Made by a program: the position numbers and the translations under genes. Shown piece after piece: positions 36,835 through 40,933 of a stretch of 40,933 bases of DNA. The stretch covers positions 1-40,933 of the forward strand of contig NZ_AZGM01000110.1 of the NCBI RefSeq assembly GCF_001435935.1, given 5' to 3'. The notes beneath the pieces are model-generated. The model made no database searches. It worked only from the letters and a program-made list of their open reading frames with translations, and was not told the origin of the DNA. Numbering within the stretch: position 1 is the stretch's first letter; every line of letters starts with the position of its first letter. Source of the DNA: Limosilactobacillus panis DSM 6035. Its GTDB lineage: Bacteria > Bacillota > Bacilli > Lactobacillales > Lactobacillaceae.

Positions 36835-37028
36835 TTCATATTTATAGTGACATTGAAGCCGATTCGGTAGCAAATAACTTTTTCAAATACGATTATCATG
36901 ACCGCGGCAAGATCAAATGGGACGGCTTTTTCTTGTCGGAGTACACCGCCGCATTAAAAAAGCACCGTCAGTATATCGACGGTGCCCAAAGTTTAGTGCA
37001 GAATCTTAAAAACGTACGCAACAATTAG
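36831..37028 (+). CDS. Short YolD-like protein
   Basis: 65 residues containing DRGKIKWDGFFLSEYTAAL, which resembles the core of the YolD-like family often encoded next to UmuC-type polymerases. It is shorter than usual YolD proteins. It starts with ATGA overlap on the preceding ORF, and its last 36 nt overlap the convergent membrane-protein gene. A role in the polymerase's SOS response is inferred from context. Confidence 0.65.
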   Translation: MIHIYSDIEADSVANNFFKYDYHDRGKIKWDGFFLSEYTAALKKHRQYIDGAQSLVQNLKNVRNN

Positions 37029-37235
37029 GACAACAAACAAGGCCGTGGTAATAATGGTGAAACCGCGGTGACCACGAATAAATTGGTCCTTAAACAGAAT
37101 CATTACGCAGCCCCCACAGGCGATGATCAGTCCCAAGACAAGCGTGGCCATTTTCCCCTGCCCACTCATGGTCAGAGAAAAAGCAGCGATAATAATTCCA
37201 ATAATTAAAAGCAGCAGTGAAACCTTCGTACGCAT
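36993..37235 (-). CDS. Small membrane protein
   Basis: 80 residues with three likely transmembrane helices: about 5-21 (VSLLLLIIGIIIAAFSL), 29-47 (MATLVLGLIIACGGCVMIL) and 58-77 (FTIITTALFVVLIVAYVF). The ATG at 37235 follows GGGAGGAC; a longer start at 37283 is less likely. No family recognised. It converges on, and overlaps by 36 nt, the short YolD-like ORF. Confidence 0.7.
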   Translation of the reverse strand: MRTKVSLLLLIIGIIIAAFSLTMSGQGKMATLVLGLIIACGGCVMILFKDQFIRGHRGFTIITTALFVVLIVAYVFKILH

Positions 37236-37331
37236 AGTGTTCGTCCTCCCCCTTATAAGTTGATAACAGCGCCTAATAAGCAATTTTATTTAATTTTATG
37301 AACTTTTATCTAAAAATTTTGTTATAATAAT

Positions 37332-37483
37332 GGGGCTGTGACATAAGTACTTTTACCAAGTTCAAATACGAACAGCGCGGTACGCAAATGGGCTCCAGTG
37401 TCCGGTATAACCGAACTCTGGAGCCCTATTTGCGCTCGCGGGGGCGTGAAAACGAAGTCATAAATGACTTCTGTCACGCTCCC
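37332..37483. repeat. Dispersed hairpin repeat, family A, copy 3
   Basis: 152 bp identical by eye to copy 2 (4822-4973), starting GGGGCTGTGACATAAG and ending TGTCACGCTCCC, in the same orientation. The perfect identity over 32 kb distance, against strong divergence from copies 1 and 4, suggests recent movement or gene conversion. It lies upstream of the cystine transporter locus. The following 37484-37613 stretch holds a GGGtGCCATGGCtCCC inverted repeat (37514-37529) and otherwise nothing recognisable. Confidence 0.88.
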
Positions 37484-37624
37484 AACATACTTCTACTAGG
37501 GGAACTATGACGTGGGTGCCATGGCTCCCTTAGATATTTTACCATTAAATTTATTTTTTACTTCTAAAAATTTCGGTCAAACTGCTATTTTTCAAATAAA
37601 CTAACAAAAAGTTAGCAATTGCTA

Positions 37625-37653
37625 TTGACATAAAATTAAAAACGGATTAAAAT
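37625..37653 (+). promoter_or_regulatory. Promoter of the leader peptide and cystine transporter operon
   Basis: Perfect TTGACA (37625-37630), a 17-bp spacer and TAAAAT (37648-37653). The palindrome AGCAATTGCT (37614-37623) abuts the -35, and CTAAC/GTTAG (37601-37615) precedes it; these could be an operator. Confidence 0.82.
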
Positions 37654-37685
37654 ACAAGCAATCATTACGAAAGGGGCACGATTTA

Positions 37686-37784
37686 ATGCTGAACTCTGCT
37701 ATGCCAGCTCAAGTTTGTTGTTCATGTTGCTCTTCTTGCAACGTGTCTTTTGGCATAGGGAAAATTCAGTATTCGTACTGCTAG
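37686..37784 (+). CDS. Cys-rich leader peptide (32 aa) of the cystine transporter operon
   Basis: A 32-codon ORF with ATG at 37686, stop TAG at 37782-37784 and AAAGGGG 9 nt upstream. The peptide has six cysteines: residues 11, 12, 14, 15 and 18 in VCCSCCSSC, and the last residue 32. Serine is also frequent. It lies about 30 nt after the -10 box and ahead of a terminator and the transporter genes. The cysteine codons lie inside an 8-bp stem, CTATGCCA (37699-37706) with TGGCATAG (37751-37758). I infer a regulatory leader peptide whose translation senses charged tRNA-Cys. A secreted Cys-rich peptide is less likely: there is no signal sequence or export gene. Confidence 0.72.
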   Translation: MLNSAMPAQVCCSCCSSCNVSFGIGKIQYSYC

Positions 37785-37829
37785 TTTAAAGCATAACTGG
37801 GTCAGTCCATGCCCGGTTTTTCAAAAGCT

Positions 37830-37871
37830 AAGCCCGCGATTCTGGATTGAATTGCAGGCTTTTTTGTTTTT
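37830..37871 (+). terminator. Attenuator terminator in the cystine transporter leader
   Basis: AAGCC-GC-ATTC pairs with GAAT-GC-GGCTT (37830-37861; 6-nt loop, one mismatch and one G-U) and runs into TTTTTTGTTTTT. It ends 32 nt before the first permease gene, so readthrough must be needed for transporter expression. Other leader hairpins: GTTGC/GCAAC (37726-37742), CAGTA-TTCG-TACTG (37767-37780) and ACTGGG/CCCGGT (37796-37817). GCTAGTT (37780-37786, spanning the leader stop) can pair with AACTAGC (37872-37878) just past the terminator. Confidence 0.78.
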
Positions 37872-37903
37872 AACTAGCTAATGATCAAAGGAGGTTGAAG
37901 TAA

Positions 37904-38563
37904 ATGAATTGGACAGTGATTCAGCAAAGTCTTCCTGAATTCGCCCAGGGATTCAAATTAACCCTGTGGCTCTCATTTGTCGGGATCATTGGGGCAATCA
38001 TTGTTGGAATCATCAGCAGCTTAAGCCAGTACTTCCGGGTTCCGGTTGTTGGAAAGATTGTTGGTGCCTACGTCGAAATCGCCCGGAACACGCCTTTGCT
38101 TATCCAGCTATTTTTCTTATATTATGCTTTCCCGGTAATGGGAATTAAAATGGCGGCCCAGACCTGTGGGATTATCGGTCTGATATTCCTCGGTGGGGCC
38201 TACATGGCAGAAGGTTTTACCGGCGGTTTCAACGGGGTTAGTAAAAGCCAACTCGACAGTGGCCGGGCGCTAGGGATGAGCGATTTCCAGCTTGCCCGCT
38301 ACATCGTCTTCCCCCAAGGATTTGCCCTGAGTATGCCGGCCCTGGCAGCCAACATCATTTTCCTAATCAAGGAAACGTCGATTTTCTCGGTGATTGCCAT
38401 CCCGGAACTGACCAATACCGCATTGGATTTGATTGGGATGTACTACCAATCCAACGAATACCTATTCGTCCTGGTCGTCGCCTACGCAATCATCTTGATT
38501 CCACTAATTGTCTTCTTAACCTGGCTCGAAAGGAGGGTTCGCTATGGCACATTCGGGGATTAA
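37904..38563 (+). CDS. Polar amino acid (likely L-cystine) ABC transporter permease 1
   Basis: 219-residue HisM/GlnP-type permease with about five helices. The EAA loop that contacts the ATPase is present: LDSGRALGMSDFQLARYIVFPQ. The N-terminal region (GFKLTLWLSFVGIIGAIIVG) is typical of the amino-acid 3-TM family. AAAGGAGG precedes the ATG by 9 nt. First structural gene after the Cys-rich leader and attenuator; it overlaps the second permease by 20 nt. Assignment to cystine rests on the leader and on the BspA-like binding protein. Confidence 0.88.
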   Translation: MNWTVIQQSLPEFAQGFKLTLWLSFVGIIGAIIVGIISSLSQYFRVPVVGKIVGAYVEIARNTPLLIQLFFLYYAFPVMGIKMAAQTCGIIGLIFLGGAYMAEGFTGGFNGVSKSQLDSGRALGMSDFQLARYIVFPQGFALSMPALAANIIFLIKETSIFSVIAIPELTNTALDLIGMYYQSNEYLFVLVVAYAIILIPLIVFLTWLERRVRYGTFGD

Positions 38564-39221
38564 CGTTTTATTTGAAGGCACTAACTTCGCCCGCTTGATG
38601 GGTGGACTCTGGACCGCCGTGTGGATTGCGGCCATTTCACTCATAATCGGCCTGGCCCTCGGCACCATCCTGGGGATGCTGCGAACCCTGCACAACCGGG
38701 TCATCCGCTTTATCCTCCTGATGTACCTGGAGTTTTTCCGGATTGTTCCAACCGTCGTCCTGCTTTTCCTTGCTTATTACATCCTGCCCCGCCAGTTTAA
38801 CGTTAACTGGCCGGCAACCTGGATGGCTGTTTTGGCCTTCTCCCTATGGGTATCCGCTGAATTTAGCGATATCGTCCGGGGGGCGCTGGAATCCATCCCC
38901 GTCCACCAGCGGGAATCTGGCTTGGCCCTCGGCTTGAACCAGTGGCAGCTCTTCCGCTACGTCTTGCTTCCCCAAGCAATCCGCCTGGAACTACCGGCAA
39001 CGATCAACCTGGCAACCCGGGTCATCAAGACAACCTCCCTCCTGTTAATGATCAGCATCATGGACGTGATCAACGTTGGTCAGCAAATCATCGAAGCTAA
39101 CAACCAGAACTACCCAACGGGGGTCTTCTGGGTCTACGGTTTAATCTTTATCCTCTACTTTATCATCGACTACCCCCTTTCCCGGTGGGCTAAACACTTA
39201 ACCGCCAAGCAGAAATACTAA
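38544..39221 (+). CDS. Polar amino acid (likely L-cystine) ABC transporter permease 2
   Basis: 225-residue second membrane subunit of the same family, with the EAA loop HQRESGLALGLNQWQLFRYVLLPQ. It starts inside the end of permease 1 behind AGGAGGG, indicating coupled translation and a heterodimeric membrane channel. Hydrophobic helices are visible at about 20-40, 55-80, 85-105, 150-170 and 190-210. Confidence 0.88.
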   Translation: MAHSGINVLFEGTNFARLMGGLWTAVWIAAISLIIGLALGTILGMLRTLHNRVIRFILLMYLEFFRIVPTVVLLFLAYYILPRQFNVNWPATWMAVLAFSLWVSAEFSDIVRGALESIPVHQRESGLALGLNQWQLFRYVLLPQAIRLELPATINLATRVIKTTSLLLMISIMDVINVGQQIIEANNQNYPTGVFWVYGLIFILYFIIDYPLSRWAKHLTAKQKY

Positions 39222-39237
39222 TTGAGAAGGTGAAACG

Positions 39238-39978
39238 ATGGCAGAAGAAATATTAAAAGTTGAACACCTTGATAAATACTATGGGGACTGGCAAGCCCTC
39301 CACGACATTAACTTTTCAATCAATAAGGGTGAAGTGGTCACCCTACTGGGGCCTTCAGGTTCTGGTAAAAGTACCCTGATCAGGACCCTCAATGGCCTGG
39401 AGTCTTACCGCAAGGGTACGATCTACTTCCAAGGGAAAAAGGTTGACCCTAATCCTAAAGAATGGCAGGCCCTCCGTCAAAAGATTGGCATGGTCTTTCA
39501 GAGCTACGACCTCTTCCCCAACCTGACCGTGATGGATAATATCCTCCTGGCCCCCACCAAGGTTCAGGGTCGCGATAAGGAGGAAGTGCGTAAGGAAGCC
39601 CTGGCCTTGTTAGACCGGGTGGAACTGCGAAAACACGCGGATTCATACCCCCGCCAGCTTTCAGGAGGCCAGAAACAGCGGATTGCGATTGTCCGCGCCC
39701 TGGCCATGCACCCGGAACTGATGCTCTTCGATGAGGTTACCGCTTCGCTCGACCCAGAGATGGTCCGCGGCGTCCTCAAGATCATTAAGGAGCTATCAGA
39801 CCAGGACCACATGACCATGATTATTGTCACTCACGAAATGAACTTTGCTGCTAAGATTGCTGACAAGGTTCTCTTCCTTGAAAAGGGCAAGATCTTAGAA
39901 GAGACACCGGGAAAGCAATTCTTTGACCACCCCCAGACGGACCGGGCAGCCGAGTTCTTGAATAGTATGGATTTCTAA
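39238..39978 (+). CDS. Polar amino acid (likely L-cystine) ABC transporter ATPase
   Basis: 246-residue GlnQ-type ATPase powering uptake. Walker A is GPSGSGKST (residues 38-46), the Q-loop is in MVFQSYDLFPNLTV, the signature is LSGGQKQRIAIVRAL, Walker B is LMLFDEVTASLD and the switch histidine is in IIVTHEMNFA. In most GlnQ proteins the Walker B reads DEPTSALD; here a Val replaces the Pro. GAAGGTG precedes the ATG. Confidence 0.93.
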   Translation: MAEEILKVEHLDKYYGDWQALHDINFSINKGEVVTLLGPSGSGKSTLIRTLNGLESYRKGTIYFQGKKVDPNPKEWQALRQKIGMVFQSYDLFPNLTVMDNILLAPTKVQGRDKEEVRKEALALLDRVELRKHADSYPRQLSGGQKQRIAIVRALAMHPELMLFDEVTASLDPEMVRGVLKIIKELSDQDHMTMIIVTHEMNFAAKIADKVLFLEKGKILEETPGKQFFDHPQTDRAAEFLNSMDF

Positions 39979-39999
39979 TTAAAAAGGAGATTGATAATT

Positions 40000-40857
40000 A
40001 TGAAGTTTAATTGGAAGAAAATCATTGCCGCTGGTGCCGTGCTCGCCGGCGCCGCAGCCCTCTTTGTGGGCGCTAATGCTGTTAAGCCAACCCACGTTCA
40101 CGCCGCTGATAACGCCAGTACAGTGAGCGCAATCAAGAAGCGGGGCCAACTCCGGGTCGCTGTCTTTGGGGACCTGCCACCATACGGCTGGGTCAACAAG
40201 GATGGCAAGCGGGTCGGCTATGACGTTGAATTAGCCCGCCGGATGGCCAAGGACCTGGGCGTTAAGCCAAAGTTCGTCCAGGTTAACGCCAACAACCGGG
40301 TGGACACTCTAAACTCAAACAAGGCTGACATCGTCCTGGCTAACTTCACGGTTACGCCAGAGCGGAAGCAGGCCGTTTCATTTGTTAAGCCATACATGAA
40401 GGTTTCTGTTGGGGTCGTATCACCAAAGAACAAGAAGATCACCAAGATCAGCCAACTGAAGGGCAAGAAGGTCATCGTTACCAAGGGGACTACGGCCGAA
40501 AACTACTTCACCACGAAGCAGCGGGGCGTCCAACTCCTGAAGTTCGACTCCAAGACACAACAGTTTAACGCCCTCAAGAACAACCGGGGTGCGGCCCTGG
40601 CCGACGATAACTCCTACCTTTACGCTTGGGTCAAGAAGAATCCAAAGTACACCGTTGGGATCAAGAGCGTGGGCCCTCACCAATACATCGCCCCGGCAGT
40701 TAAGAAGGGCAACACTTCCCTCCTCAACTGGAGTAACAAGGAAATCACTAAGCTGAACAAGGAAGGCTTCTTCACCCAGGACTACAACCACCAACTGAAG
40801 CCATACTTCGGTAGTGAAGTTAAACCATCCGACATTGTTCTAAAGCAGGGTAAGTAA
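40000..40857 (+). CDS. BspA/CyuC-like extracellular cystine-binding protein
   Basis: 285-residue family 3 solute-binding protein that captures the substrate for the ABC transporter. The signal peptide (about 1-36) ends in an Ala-x-Ala-type site near VHAADN. There is no lipobox cysteine, so it is not a classical lipoprotein. The mature protein is very rich in lysine. Ligand-binding hallmarks are LRVAVFGDLPPYGWV, VGYDVELARRMAKDLG, ADIVLANFTVTPER and VIVTKGTTAENY. This matches my recollection of L. fermentum BR11 BspA (CyuC, L-cystine binding) and L. reuteri MapA/CnBP, basic surface proteins held without a lipid anchor. The ATG at 40000 follows AAAAAGGAGA. Confidence 0.88.
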   Translation: MKFNWKKIIAAGAVLAGAAALFVGANAVKPTHVHAADNASTVSAIKKRGQLRVAVFGDLPPYGWVNKDGKRVGYDVELARRMAKDLGVKPKFVQVNANNRVDTLNSNKADIVLANFTVTPERKQAVSFVKPYMKVSVGVVSPKNKKITKISQLKGKKVIVTKGTTAENYFTTKQRGVQLLKFDSKTQQFNALKNNRGAALADDNSYLYAWVKKNPKYTVGIKSVGPHQYIAPAVKKGNTSLLNWSNKEITKLNKEGFFTQDYNHQLKPYFGSEVKPSDIVLKQGK

Positions 40858-40877
40858 TTAATACTCAAATCTAATAA

Positions 40878-40933
40878 GGGGTTGTGACAAAAAGCCTCTG
40901 AATCAGAAGCTCCATTCGGAATTTGACAAAAAT
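40878..40933. repeat. Possible edge of another GTGACA-type element
   Basis: GGGGTTGTGACAAAAAG resembles the first bases of repeat family A (GGGGCTGTGACATAAG), but the sequence after it is different and includes a TCTGA/TCAGA inverted repeat. The window ends before the element can be identified. It may be a repeat or an IS end. Confidence 0.35.

Noticed and set aside
37686-37784. Cys-rich ORF as a bacteriocin or RiPP precursor
   Set aside because: No leader/core boundary, modification enzyme or exporter lies nearby. Position between a promoter and an attenuator of a cystine transporter argues for a regulatory peptide.
37660-37903. T-box riboswitch (tRNA-Cys) upstream of the ABC transporter
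   Set aside because: The T-box hallmark (AGGGTGGNACCGCG-like bulge sequence) is absent from the leader, while a translated-looking ORF with clustered Cys codons is present. Leader-peptide attenuation fits better.

Overview
The window looks like a chromosomal segment of a heterofermentative lactobacillus, most likely Limosilactobacillus (the reuteri/fermentum group). The evidence is Gram-positive Shine-Dalgarno sites, a D-alanylation (dlt) operon, the mevalonate pathway in the lactobacillal order, a class B RNase P RNA, a dinG-ypmB-dnaD-ponA-recU-ypsA-gpsB-rnpB block that follows the Firmicutes arrangement, and a cystine ABC transporter whose binding protein resembles BspA/CyuC and MapA of L. 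fermentum and L. reuteri. Base composition looks moderate in the core genes and clearly more AT-rich in the accessory islands (about 2.9-8.9 kb). The species cannot be fixed from the sequence alone.

Layout. 1-2.8 kb: end of the dlt operon (dltB with a disturbed 5' end, dltC, dltD). 2.8-9.1 kb: an accessory, decaying stretch with dispersed hairpin repeats, a STAND/AAA-like ATPase with a small partner gene, a broken serine hydrolase gene, an intact succinate-semialdehyde-type dehydrogenase, a broken IS30-family element and gene remnants. 9.1-17.2 kb (minus strand): tpx, then the pyrimidine operon pyrR-pyrB-pyrC-carA-carB with two PyrR-type attenuators. 17.2-27.3 kb: rnpB, gpsB and ypsA, divergent recU-pbp1A, then a DMT-family exporter, dnaD, a YpmB-like gene and dinG. 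27.4-31.7 kb: mevalonate operon mvk-mvaD-pmk-fni. 31.9-34.2 kb (minus): SPFH protein and RsmF-type rRNA methyltransferase. 34.3-37.2 kb: Cof-type HAD phosphatase, then an SOS cassette (two LexA boxes, a UmuC-like Y-family polymerase and two small downstream ORFs). 37.3-40.9 kb: a third hairpin repeat copy, a Cys-rich leader peptide with a transcription attenuator, and a four-gene cystine-type ABC transporter.

The most interesting signal is at 37.62-37.90 kb. A consensus promoter drives a 32-codon ORF with a good ribosome-binding site. Five of its six cysteine codons cluster at codons 11-18, enclosed by a perfect 8-bp stem. A rho-independent terminator follows immediately before the ABC transporter genes, whose products resemble the CyuABC/BspA L-cystine uptake system. 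This fits a cysteine-sensing, leader-peptide attenuation switch. A second theme is two families of dispersed intergenic repeats. One of them (family A) keeps a long hairpin through compensatory base changes between copies.
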